Shown here: in pieces, positions 8,618-16,428 of the stretch
Layout of the letters: each line of letters opens with the position of its first letter
How positions within the stretch are numbered: the stretch's first letter is position 1
Assembly: GCF_030295765.1 (NCBI RefSeq)
Contig: NZ_AP027292.1
Span: 744,001-808,000, forward strand
Direction of reading: 5' to 3'
From: Neptuniibacter halophilus
GTDB taxonomy: Bacteria > Pseudomonadota > Gammaproteobacteria > Pseudomonadales > Balneatricaceae
Length of the DNA: 64,000 bases
The notes under the pieces: model-generated
Database searches by the model: none
The model's input: the letters and a program-made list of their open reading frames with translations, nothing else
What the model was told of the DNA's origin: nothing
Program-made: the position numbers and the translations under genes

Positions 8618-9385
8618 TCAGGGACGGGTGGCGATCAGGCGATCACCTTCAGCCGTCAACAGAATCAGCCGTCCCTGCTGATCTATCCGGTAACGCTGGA
8701 TCTGTTCAAAGAACTTCAGGAAACGGTATTCCTGATCTCCCAGCGCAGGAATACAGGCGCGCATCGTTACCGCAGCCGGTTTAATCCGCAGCCTCTCCCC
8801 ACGCTGTGTGTACGCAGCATTCAGCAGGTTGCAGCCCGTAGACCCTGTAACCCGGCCATCCGCATGAAACTGAAGCGCCGCTCGGCTGCGATCAATCACC
8901 GGCTGACCAGCAATGACCTCTACCCGCCACTGCCCCAGCAGCTCCGCTGCAGGCTTTGTCGACTGCACACGCACCAGCCTGATCATCTCCATCTGCTGCC
9001 GGGCCAGCAGGGGATCAATCAGATGACTGCGATCCGTCGTCCAGAGCATCTGCCCGGCCGCATCATAAATGGTTGCACGAACGGCATAACGACCTTGCTC
9101 CCGCAGTTTTTCAGCCGGTACTGCTAACTGATAGCTGACAGGTACTGAACGCCCATCAAGGGAGAACTTCTGCTCTGCTAATACCGGTGCAGCCACATCC
9201 ACACGTGATACGTCACTCAGGGTTACCCGGGCTGTTGCCCCCGGTGGCAGTGCAATTCTTTCCCGGTAACCAAACTGCCCTTCAATCTGGCTGTGCGCTT
9301 GTTCCGCTGCTTCCTTCAGGTTTCCACATCCGCTGCTCAGCGCGATTAAACCAAGCAGGCCAAGCATAAGTGCTCTTTTCAACAT
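8618..9385 (-). CDS. Lipoprotein with YbaY (YscW-like) and META/HslJ domains
   Basis: A 255-residue predicted outer-membrane lipoprotein. A hydrophobic leader ends in the lipobox LSSGC (Cys20). The first domain (about 35-135) matches YbaY/YscW-type lipoproteins: YRERIALPPGA, VTLSDVS, then the VRATIYD strand. The second (about 148-253) is a META/HslJ domain, with LLGQWRVE, GSTGCN and the closing LILLTAEGDRL. META domains occur in HslJ, a heat-shock protein linked to novobiocin resistance. Both parts are cell-envelope modules of unclear function. AAAGGAGAGA precedes the ATG. The gene-free stretch upstream probably holds its promoter. Confidence 0.88.
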   Translation of the reverse strand: MLKRALMLGLLGLIALSSGCGNLKEAAEQAHSQIEGQFGYRERIALPPGATARVTLSDVSRVDVAAPVLAEQKFSLDGRSVPVSYQLAVPAEKLREQGRYAVRATIYDAAGQMLWTTDRSHLIDPLLARQQMEMIRLVRVQSTKPAAELLGQWRVEVIAGQPVIDRSRAALQFHADGRVTGSTGCNLLNAAYTQRGERLRIKPAAVTMRACIPALGDQEYRFLKFFEQIQRYRIDQQGRLILLTAEGDRLIATRP

Positions 9386-9741
9386 CTTTTCTCTCCTTTA
9401 AAAAATTACCCGTTGAATGACCGCGATTGAAAACGGGCGGGTGACCAGATTACAGACATCAGCAGAACCTTAACTGAATAGATTCAGGCCCGTCTGAGGA
9501 CAAAATACCGGGAATCCGTTTTACCCCCACCTTCTGTGGATAACTTGGTGAATAGTTTTTGGGTAAAGCGCCGTATTCCACTGATTACGTAGAACTCAGC
9601 AAATCGTTTATTTTTTAACCCAATAAAAATAAATACTTAATAATCAATAAGTTATACAAATCAACACTTATATTTAAAAGATTATTATTTTATTTTCTGG
9701 GTATTGACAGAACAACTTTCAGTCTGTGCAAAAAAGTCAGC
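9386..9741. other. Gene-free AT-rich stretch with a perfect DnaA box and near-matches
   Basis: No coding sequence is visible between the YbaY-META lipoprotein and the nrd operon terminator. About 9600-9700 is strongly AT-rich (runs of A/T with few G/C). A perfect DnaA 9-mer (TTATCCACA on the minus strand) lies at 9535-9543. TTATACAAA (9652-9660) and, just outside, TTACCCACA (9794-9802) are one mismatch from the looser DnaA consensus. The stretch should contain the lipoprotein promoter. No dnaA, dnaN, gidA or par genes are nearby, so origin function is not supported. Confidence 0.4.
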
Positions 9742-9774
9742 AGAAAAACGGTGAAGCCTCTCGGCAGCACCGTT
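9742..9774 (-). terminator. Rho-independent terminator of the nrdA-nrdB-yfaE operon
   Basis: The arms AACGGTG (9747-9753) and CACCGTT (9768-9774) enclose an inner GCC/GGC stem with a TCTC loop. Read on the minus strand the hairpin is followed by TTTTTC and, a little further on, a second T run. It lies about 54 bases past the yfaE stop. Confidence 0.75.
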
Positions 9775-9827
9775 CTGAATAAATCTGATTAAATTACCCA
9801 CAACAGATGGGAGCGGTTCCCCGGCAG

Positions 9828-10094
9828 TTATTCGTCGGGGATTTCCAGCTCAATATGGGTTTTCGGGATACAACAGCAGGTCAGCACTTCGTCATCCTGC
9901 AGATCCAGCAAACTTTCCTGTACGTACTCGACTTCGCCATCCAGCAGACGGACCTTACAACAACCACAGTAGCCACCCCGGCAGTTATAAGGCGCCGGGA
10001 TCTCCTGCGCTTCCATGGCATCAAGCAGCGTCGGTTCGTACTGGTAGTAGAAGGTATGGTGGTGATTCACCTTAATTCTGGATGGACCCGCCAT
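9828..10094 (-). CDS. yfaE: YfaE-like 2Fe-2S ferredoxin for ribonucleotide reductase cofactor maintenance
   Basis: An 88-residue plant-type ferredoxin. The cluster ligands are visible as C-x4-C-x2-C in NCRGGYCGCC (about residues 38-47) and a further Cys in the VLTCCC segment (about 73-75). In E. coli YfaE supplies electrons to rebuild the diferric-tyrosyl radical of NrdB. The gene follows nrdB by eight bases on the same strand, the same order as in E. coli. The start is ATG. Function is assigned from family and position, and the fit is strong. Confidence 0.93.
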   Translation of the reverse strand: MAGPSRIKVNHHHTFYYQYEPTLLDAMEAQEIPAPYNCRGGYCGCCKVRLLDGEVEYVQESLLDLQDDEVLTCCCIPKTHIELEIPDE

Positions 10095-10102
10095 AGTTCC
10101 CC

Positions 10103-11233
10103 CTACAGATCAAAACCGTCGAAGTCGTCCTCGCCTACTTCGTTGTCGATCTGACCAACGAGGTATGAACTGATCTCCGCTTCCTGTGGCGCCACCTGAA
10201 CGTTGTCACTGATCAACCAGGCGTTCATCCACGGCAGCGGGTTCTGGCGGGACGGGAAGATCTCCTCCAGATTCAGCGCCTTCATCCGCACGTTAGTGAT
10301 GTACTCAACATAGTCAGACAGAATCTGCGCGTTCAGACCGATCATCGAGCCCTCTTTGAACAGGTAACTCGCCCAGTCCTTCTCCTGCTGCGCAGCTTCC
10401 TTAAAGATCGCATAAACCTCCGCTTCACACTCTTTAGCGATCTCCCTGAATTCAGGATCATCCGCGCCGGAAGCCATGATATTCAGCATATGCTGGGTAC
10501 CCGTCAGGTGCAGCGCTTCATCACGGGCGATCAGTTTAATGATCTTGGCGTTGCCCTCCATGATTGCACGCTCAGCAAAGGCGAAGGAGCAGGCAAAGCT
10601 GACATAGAAACGGATCGCTTCCAGTACGTTGATCGATACCAGCGTCAGATAAAGTTTCTTCTTCAGGTTACGCATCGAGGTGTCATACACCTTGCCATCC
10701 ACCGTATGCAGGCCTGAACCATGAATGCTGTGGACACTGCACAGATTGATAAACTCATCGTACAGTCGGGTGACGGAATCAGCCCGGCGGATGATTTCCG
10801 GATTGGTCACGATCTGATCGAAGACCTCGGACGGTTCCGTGATGATGTTGCGGATAATATGGGTATAGGAACGACTGTGGATCGTTTCACTGAACGCCCA
10901 GGTCTCAAACCATGTTTCCAGTTCCGGCAGGGAAACGACCGGCAAAAAAGCGATATTCGGAGAACGGCCCTGCACGGAATCCAGCAGGGTCTGATACTTC
11001 AGGTTGCTCAGGAAGATATGCTTTTCATGCTCAGGCATGTTCATGAAGTCTTTACGATCGGTGGAAAGATCCACCTCTTCCGGACGCCAGAAGAAAGAAA
11101 GCTGCTTTTCAATCAGCTTTTCAAAGATCGGGTATTTTTGTCTGTCGTAACGGGCAACGTTTACGCTGCGGCCGAAGAACATCGGTTCTTTTGTTGCGTC
11201 GTGAGCACTGTGGCTGAACGTGGTATACGCCAT
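10103..11233 (-). CDS. nrdB: Class Ia ribonucleoside-diphosphate reductase, beta subunit
   Basis: A 376-residue protein, the usual NrdB length. It holds the diferric centre and the tyrosyl radical used by NrdA to reduce ribonucleoside diphosphates. The segment ETIHSRSY has the spacing of the iron ligands Glu and His and the radical Tyr (E115, H118, Y122 in E. coli). RDEALHLT carries the later Glu and His ligands. The acidic C-terminal tail ([11 protein letters not shown]) is the docking peptide for the alpha subunit. It lies 104 bases after nrdA, with a hairpin between them, and is followed at once by yfaE. Confidence 0.97.
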   Translation of the reverse strand: MAYTTFSHSAHDATKEPMFFGRSVNVARYDRQKYPIFEKLIEKQLSFFWRPEEVDLSTDRKDFMNMPEHEKHIFLSNLKYQTLLDSVQGRSPNIAFLPVVSLPELETWFETWAFSETIHSRSYTHIIRNIITEPSEVFDQIVTNPEIIRRADSVTRLYDEFINLCSVHSIHGSGLHTVDGKVYDTSMRNLKKKLYLTLVSINVLEAIRFYVSFACSFAFAERAIMEGNAKIIKLIARDEALHLTGTQHMLNIMASGADDPEFREIAKECEAEVYAIFKEAAQQEKDWASYLFKEGSMIGLNAQILSDYVEYITNVRMKALNLEEIFPSRQNPLPWMNAWLISDNVQVAPQEAEISSYLVGQIDNEVGEDDFDGFDL

Positions 11234-11282
11234 CGGGGTCTTCGTTCCTGAAACCTGATAGGTGAATGTCTAAAGTTAAACT

Positions 11283-11302
11283 GCCCGTCACGGGGGACGG
11301 GC
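11283..11302 (-). other. Hairpin in the nrdA-nrdB intergenic region
   Basis: GCCCGTC (11283-11289) and GACGGGC (11296-11302) form a perfect, GC-rich 7-bp stem with a six-base loop, between the nrdA stop and the nrdB start. No T run follows on the minus strand. It is more likely an mRNA-processing or stability element that tunes the NrdB:NrdA ratio than a full terminator; this is inference. Confidence 0.5.
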
Positions 11303-11337
11303 TTGAATCTCAGCGGCTTAATCTGATCCTTAACGGA

Positions 11338-13602
11338 TCAGAGTTTGCAGGCACCGCCTTCACAACCGCCGTCGTCTGCCTGATCGGAAGCGCCATCGCG
11401 GGTGTTGTGGTAATACAGGGTTTTCACGCCATTTTTATAGGCGGTCAGCAGATCCTGCAGCAGTTGCTTCATCGGAACTTTCTCGTTCGGGAAGCGGCTT
11501 GGGTCATAGTTGGTGTTGGCAGAGATCGACTGATCGACAAACTTCTGCATGATACCCACCAACTGCAGGTAGCCGTTGTTGTTAGGGATATTCCAGAGCA
11601 GCTCGTACTGATCACGCAGTTCGGTATAACCCGGAACCACCTGTTTCATGATGCCGTCTTTGCTGGCTTTAACCGATACGTAACCCCGTGGCGGCTCGAT
11701 GCCGTTGGTGGAGTTAGTGATCTGAGAAGAGGTCTCACATGGCATCAGTGCAGTCAGGGTGCTGTTACGCAGGCCGAACTCTTTGATATCTTCACGCAGG
11801 GTTTCCCAGAAGTAGTGCAGCGGTTCTTCACAGAACTCATCCACTTCACGCTTGTAGGTATCGATCGGCAACAGACCTTTTGAGTACACAGTCTCGTTGA
11901 ACTTCGGACAAGCGCCCCGTTCTTTAGCCAGTTCATTAGATGCCTTCAGCAGGAAGTACTGAATAGCTTCAAAGGTTTTGTGCACCAGACCGTTAGCCGA
12001 ACCATCGGAGTAACGCACGCCATGCTTCGCCAGGTAGTAGGCGAAGTTAGTCACACCGACACCGAGAGGACGACGGTTCATGGTGGAAGTCAGCGCAGCC
12101 GGGATCGGGTAGTCCTGATAATCAAGCAGGTTATCCAGCGCACGTACGATCAGATCAGCCAGATTTTCCAGCTCATCCAGATTTTCCAGAGCGCCCAGGT
12201 TAAAGGCAGACAGGGTGCAGAGTGCGATCTCGCCCTCTTCATCGTTAACATGCTCCAGCGGTCTGGTCGGCAGCGCAATCTCCAGACAAAGGTTAGACTG
12301 CTTAACCGGCGCCACTTTCGGATCAAACGGGCTGTGGGTATTACAGTGGTCCACGTTCTGCACATAGATACGGCCAGTCTGCGCACGCTCTGCGGCGAGA
12401 ATACCGAACAGTTCAACCGCTTTAATGGTCTGCTTGCGGATGTTCGGATCGTTTTCGTACTTAACGTAGAGGCGCTCGAACTCATCCTGATCGGCGAAGA
12501 ACGCGTCATACAGACCCGGCACTTCATGCGGACTGAACAGGGTGATATTGCCGCCTTTGATCAGACGGTTATACATCAGCTTGTTGATCTGCACACCGTA
12601 ATCCAGATGACGGACACGGTTCTCCTCAACCCCGCGGTTGTTTTTCAGTACCAGCAGGGATTCAACTTCCAGATGCCAGATCGGGTAGAACAGCGTTGCT
12701 GCACCACCGCGCACACCGCCCTGAGAACAGGATTTAACGGCGGTCTGGAAGTGTTTATAAAATGGAATACAACCCGTATGGAACGCTTCACCGTTACGGA
12801 TCGGGCTACCCAGCGCACGGATACGACCGGCGTTGATACCGATACCGGCACGCTGGGAAACGTATTTAACGATGGAAGCAGAAGTCGCGTTGATCGAGTC
12901 CAGACTGTCACCACACTCAATCAGTACGCAGGAGCTGAACTGACGGGTCGGAGTCCGCACACCGGCCATAATCGGTGTCGGCAGGGACAGTTTGAACAGC
13001 GAGGTTGCATCGTAGAAACGACGCACGTAATCCAGACGCGTCTCTTTCGGATAATCGGAGAACAGGCAGGCCGCCACCAGCATATACAGGATCTGCGGGC
13101 TTTCGAAGACTTCACCGGTAACACGGTTCTGAACCAGATACTTGCCTTCCAACTGTTTCACAGCCGCATAGGAGAAGTTCATATCACGTTTGTGATCGAG
13201 GTACTCGTTCAGCGTGTCCCACTCAGCTTCGCTGTAATCTTCCAGCAGATGCTTATCGTAACGACCGGCTTCAACCTGAGCAGCAACGTGGTCGAACAGA
13301 CGTGGCGGTTCAAACTCACCGAATGCACGCTTACGCAGATGGAAGATCGCCAGACGGGCGGCGAGATACTGATAATCCGGTGCGTCTTCAGAGATCAGAT
13401 CGGCCGCGGACTTGATCAGCGTTTCATGGATATCGAAGGTTTTCATCCCCTCGAAGAACTGCAAGTGTGCTTTAAGCTCGACCTCTGATGGAGATACCGC
13501 ATTGAGTCCGTCCGCGGCCCAGATTACTACTTTATGAATCTTCTCCAGATCCAGCTTTTCCTGTCTACCGTCCCGTTTGGTAACCATCAGATCTTGCTGC
13601 AT
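11338..13602 (-). CDS. nrdA: Class Ia ribonucleoside-diphosphate reductase, alpha subunit
   Basis: A 754-residue catalytic subunit. An N-terminal ATP-cone (VTKRDGRQEKLDLEKIHK, about residues 6-90) gives allosteric control of activity. The catalytic cysteines can be placed in SSCVLIECGDS, NLCLEIALPT and EIALCTLSAF. The radical-transfer Tyr pair is in TLYYHNTRDG, and the C-terminal redox pair is in GGCEGGACKL. The open frame extends to a TTG at 13614, but the ATG at 13602 has GGAAGG upstream and aligns with E. coli NrdA (MNQNLLVTKRDG), so it was chosen. First gene of the operon; NrdR boxes lie about 145-190 bases upstream. Confidence 0.97.
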   Translation of the reverse strand: MQQDLMVTKRDGRQEKLDLEKIHKVVIWAADGLNAVSPSEVELKAHLQFFEGMKTFDIHETLIKSAADLISEDAPDYQYLAARLAIFHLRKRAFGEFEPPRLFDHVAAQVEAGRYDKHLLEDYSEAEWDTLNEYLDHKRDMNFSYAAVKQLEGKYLVQNRVTGEVFESPQILYMLVAACLFSDYPKETRLDYVRRFYDATSLFKLSLPTPIMAGVRTPTRQFSSCVLIECGDSLDSINATSASIVKYVSQRAGIGINAGRIRALGSPIRNGEAFHTGCIPFYKHFQTAVKSCSQGGVRGGAATLFYPIWHLEVESLLVLKNNRGVEENRVRHLDYGVQINKLMYNRLIKGGNITLFSPHEVPGLYDAFFADQDEFERLYVKYENDPNIRKQTIKAVELFGILAAERAQTGRIYVQNVDHCNTHSPFDPKVAPVKQSNLCLEIALPTRPLEHVNDEEGEIALCTLSAFNLGALENLDELENLADLIVRALDNLLDYQDYPIPAALTSTMNRRPLGVGVTNFAYYLAKHGVRYSDGSANGLVHKTFEAIQYFLLKASNELAKERGACPKFNETVYSKGLLPIDTYKREVDEFCEEPLHYFWETLREDIKEFGLRNSTLTALMPCETSSQITNSTNGIEPPRGYVSVKASKDGIMKQVVPGYTELRDQYELLWNIPNNNGYLQLVGIMQKFVDQSISANTNYDPSRFPNEKVPMKQLLQDLLTAYKNGVKTLYYHNTRDGASDQADDGGCEGGACKL

Positions 13603-13695
13603 GCGACCTTCCAAAAATAACGCTGATTGTGAACTTGTAATTATAGGGCTGTGGACTGCTGCGTTTCTGCGGCTAACTTCCGGAAACTTGCAGCA

Positions 13696-13717
13696 AACAC
13701 CCTGCTCATGGGGTGTT
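13696..13717 (-). other. Hairpin in the nrdA leader
   Basis: AACACCC (13696-13702) and GGGTGTT (13711-13717) form a perfect 7-bp stem with an 8-base loop. It lies inside the predicted nrdA mRNA leader, about 95 bases before the start codon. No T run follows. It may affect mRNA stability or attenuation; function is unproven. Confidence 0.4.
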
Positions 13718-13746
13718 CAGCCGTTCTACTCTGACTGTCTGACCGA

Positions 13747-13762
13747 ACACAAGATATTGTAT
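13747..13762 (-). promoter_or_regulatory. NrdR box (promoter-proximal to nrdA)
   Basis: The 16-mer ACACAAGATATTGTAT matches the NrdR consensus (acaCwAtATaTwGtgt-like) in core and symmetry. It lies 31 bases, about three helix turns, from the second box. NrdR is the ATP/dATP-sensing repressor of bacterial ribonucleotide reductase operons; paired boxes at this spacing are its usual arrangement. Confidence 0.8.
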
Positions 13763-13777
13763 CCGGCGTCATTCAAG

Positions 13778-13793
13778 ACACTAAATATAGTGA
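13778..13793 (-). promoter_or_regulatory. NrdR box (overlapping the candidate -10 element)
   Basis: The 16-mer ACACTAAATATAGTGA is close to a perfect palindrome and fits the NrdR consensus. It overlaps the candidate -10 hexamer of the nrdA promoter, so bound NrdR would block RNA polymerase directly. The partner box is 31 bases away. Confidence 0.85.
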
Positions 13794-13811
13794 TCCAGAG
13801 GGGTAATGCAA
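13784..13811 (-). promoter_or_regulatory. Candidate sigma-70 promoter of nrdA
   Basis: On the minus strand TTGCAT (-35, 13806-13811) and TATATT (-10, 13784-13789) are separated by 16 bases. The -10 lies within an NrdR box. The assignment rests on hexamer similarity and this overlap; no start-site evidence is available. Confidence 0.5.
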
Positions 13812-14112
13812 TACTTGATTTTGGCCTGTGTTGGGTGTAGACCAAGGCCTTAATTGGCTGCAATCATTGATGGACCGTGGCCTACAGGGCGGCAGTAAAG
13901 TACCAGATCAATGTGACAATTTTTTTTAATTTTTTTCATGCCTCAAAACAGGTCGGGACAGATCTGATTTTTTCCCTGACGCAGGTCAAAAACCGACCAG
14001 CTAAGCCGGTGCATCCCGGCCGGATTTCAGCCACGCTGGGCCGCTACCTTTCAGCCGGTCATTACTGTACAATCCGCAACCAATTTTATCTTCTAACGAT
14101 GAGGTAGCCACT

Positions 14113-14322
14113 ATGCGCCTGGCTGAAATGGAAGCGATCGCACTGAATGTCGGACTCGCAATCTTTGCCCTGTTTATCTTCTTCATCATCTACGACCTGG
14201 CGAAGAAATCCAACGCCGGTAAGTTTGGCACATTCATTCTGTTCTTCGCCCTGGGACTGGGGCTGGCCGCGTTTCTGGTCAAAACCGTCGTCGTGGAGAT
14301 GATGGGCGGCGGCCATATCTGA
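14113..14322 (+). CDS. Small membrane protein, DUF2788 family
   Basis: A 69-residue protein with two predicted transmembrane helices, about residues 9-28 and 40-60. The loop between them (YDLAKKSNAGKFG) is the signature I associate with DUF2788, a family of unknown function in gamma- and betaproteobacteria. The positive loop suggests it faces the cytoplasm. A GAGG site precedes the ATG. It is convergent with the HugZ-like gene, two bases apart. Confidence 0.8.
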   Translation: MRLAEMEAIALNVGLAIFALFIFFIIYDLAKKSNAGKFGTFILFFALGLGLAAFLVKTVVVEMMGGGHI

Positions 14323-14324
14323 TA

Positions 14325-14861
14325 TCAGTTGTCGCGCTTAGCTGAAGCCCGGGCCTGTTTCAGGCGCTCTTCAGAGAGATGGCTCAGCTTGCCTGTCGCC
14401 GGGTCCAGTTCATAGGCCCGGCCAAAACCCACCACGTAACTGCCACTTTCCGGTGTCAGCCTGAACAGATGAAAATCCGGCAGAGATCGCAACATTGCCA
14501 GCGTATTGCCAAACCTGGTCTGCATCGCATCCAGCACCGGCGCATAGTCATCACACTCCCGTGACACCTCATCAGCCTGACACTGATAGATCAGACGCTC
14601 CCGGGCAAACAGGTTTCGGCTTTCCGCTTCCGCAGCGATAAACATCACAGAGGCCTGCCCGCTGCGCTGAAGATTAGCCGTGTGACTCGCCAGCTCACTG
14701 ACAAATATATAAAAACAACCCGCCTCATCACGCCAGTATGGGGCATAACTGATCTCCGCCTGCTGCGCACCCAGCGTAGACAGCAACAACGTATCATGCC
14801 GCTGCTGCAGCGCCTGACAATCAGCATTCAGCTCATCCAGTGATTTTTCTGACGCACTCAT
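14325..14861 (-). CDS. HugZ/HutZ-like heme-utilisation family protein (split-barrel fold)
   Basis: A 178-residue split-barrel protein. The segment LLLSTLGAQQAEISYAPYW near residues 23-42, then FYIFVSELASHTANL and ASVMFIAAE, matches the HugZ/HutZ and pyridoxamine-oxidase-like family. HugZ and HutZ bind and degrade heme to release iron. The closing segment (GSYVVGFGRAYEL) is also typical. No heme-uptake genes lie next to it, so heme as the substrate is a family-based guess. The start is ATG at 14861. Confidence 0.82.
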   Translation of the reverse strand: MSASEKSLDELNADCQALQQRHDTLLLSTLGAQQAEISYAPYWRDEAGCFYIFVSELASHTANLQRSGQASVMFIAAEAESRNLFARERLIYQCQADEVSRECDDYAPVLDAMQTRFGNTLAMLRSLPDFHLFRLTPESGSYVVGFGRAYELDPATGKLSHLSEERLKQARASAKRDN

Positions 14862-14969
14862 GACTTCTCTCTCCGTTCTCGTCAGGAAAAGTTTAAAGCT
14901 CTCCTCCTGTGGCCGATATCAATTATACAAGCCATATAAATCAGGACTATACTGGGCAATACGGCTAAG

Positions 14970-15389
14970 GTGATGATTATGGGCGATGAAAAAGTTTATA
15001 TACGCCACCCCGATGAGTTTCCCATCGAACTCTCTCTGCAGGAAGCAGCGCTGACTGCCTCCCCCTCCTCTTCACTGCAACTGCTCTGTCACTCAAGACA
15101 ACCTTTCCATTCCGGTGAAGCGATCGGGATCAAAATCCCCAGCGTCGCCTCCAATCTGGAAGTTAAAGGCACGATTCAGAGCTGTACCGAGAGTCAGCAG
15201 GGCTATGTCCTGGGGATCGGTTTTTGCAATCAGGACGCACAGATGCGAATCCGGATGCTGGAGCAACTCTGCTATATCCAACGTTACCGCAGATACGTCC
15301 TGACCTTTGAAGGCCGTCATCTGACCGAGCAGGATGCCGCGCTTGAGTGGATCGATAAATACGCGCACCTGTTCCCCTGCAGTAACTGA
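14970..15389 (+). CDS. PilZ-like domain protein
   Basis: A 139-residue protein that looks like a PilZ-type barrel: RHPDEFPIELSL at the start, a central strand region (VKGTIQSCTE, then YVLGIGF) and a C-terminal helix (ALEWIDKYAHLF). PilZ domains normally bind cyclic di-GMP through RxxxR and [D/N]xSxxG motifs. Here the first region has a lone Arg (IRHPDE) and the second reads SNLEVKG, so neither motif is intact. It may be a non-binding, protein-interacting PilZ variant. Two in-frame ATG codons (14970 and 14976) are possible starts. Confidence 0.6.
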   Translation: MMIMGDEKVYIRHPDEFPIELSLQEAALTASPSSSLQLLCHSRQPFHSGEAIGIKIPSVASNLEVKGTIQSCTESQQGYVLGIGFCNQDAQMRIRMLEQLCYIQRYRRYVLTFEGRHLTEQDAALEWIDKYAHLFPCSN

Positions 15390-15438
15390 GATAAAAAGTC
15401 CGGCGCCCCCTCTCACCTGCCTGCCGATATGGCTATAA

Positions 15439-16320
<882 letters not shown>

Positions 16321-16364
16321 ATCAGAACTGGCGGGTTGTCAGCACTGGCAACCTGCAGCAGTAC

Positions 16365-16386
16365 AGGCTGGTTACCCTGCCAGCCT
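16365..16386 (+). other. Stem-loop after kdsA
   Basis: AGGCTGG (16365-16371) and CCAGCCT (16380-16386) form a perfect 7-bp stem with an 8-base loop, 45 bases past the kdsA stop. Only a short TACCTTAA follows, so it is a weak terminator candidate or a processing site. Confidence 0.35.
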
Positions 16387-16428
16387 TACCTTAACAGCGG
16401 CGGAGTAAGTCAATAAGGATTGGTCGAC

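Larger units (their letters stand above)
13603..14112. other. Gene-free promoter region between nrdA and the DUF2788 gene
   Basis: About 510 bases with no supported gene. The nrdA-proximal half holds the leader hairpin, two NrdR boxes and a candidate promoter, listed separately. The stretch 13908-13940 has T-rich runs. Just before the DUF2788 gene there is a TACAAT -10-like hexamer near 14067 and a GAGG site. Nothing else was identified. Confidence 0.5.

Noticed and set aside
9386..9802. Chromosomal or plasmid origin of replication
   Set aside because: Only one perfect DnaA box, no cluster of boxes in phase, and no dnaA, dnaN, gidA, rep or par genes nearby.
11980..13488. A 502-codon plus-strand open frame opposite nrdA
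   Set aside because: It is fully antisense to a certain nrdA gene, and its translation shows no domain or sensible hydrophobic pattern; a shadow frame.
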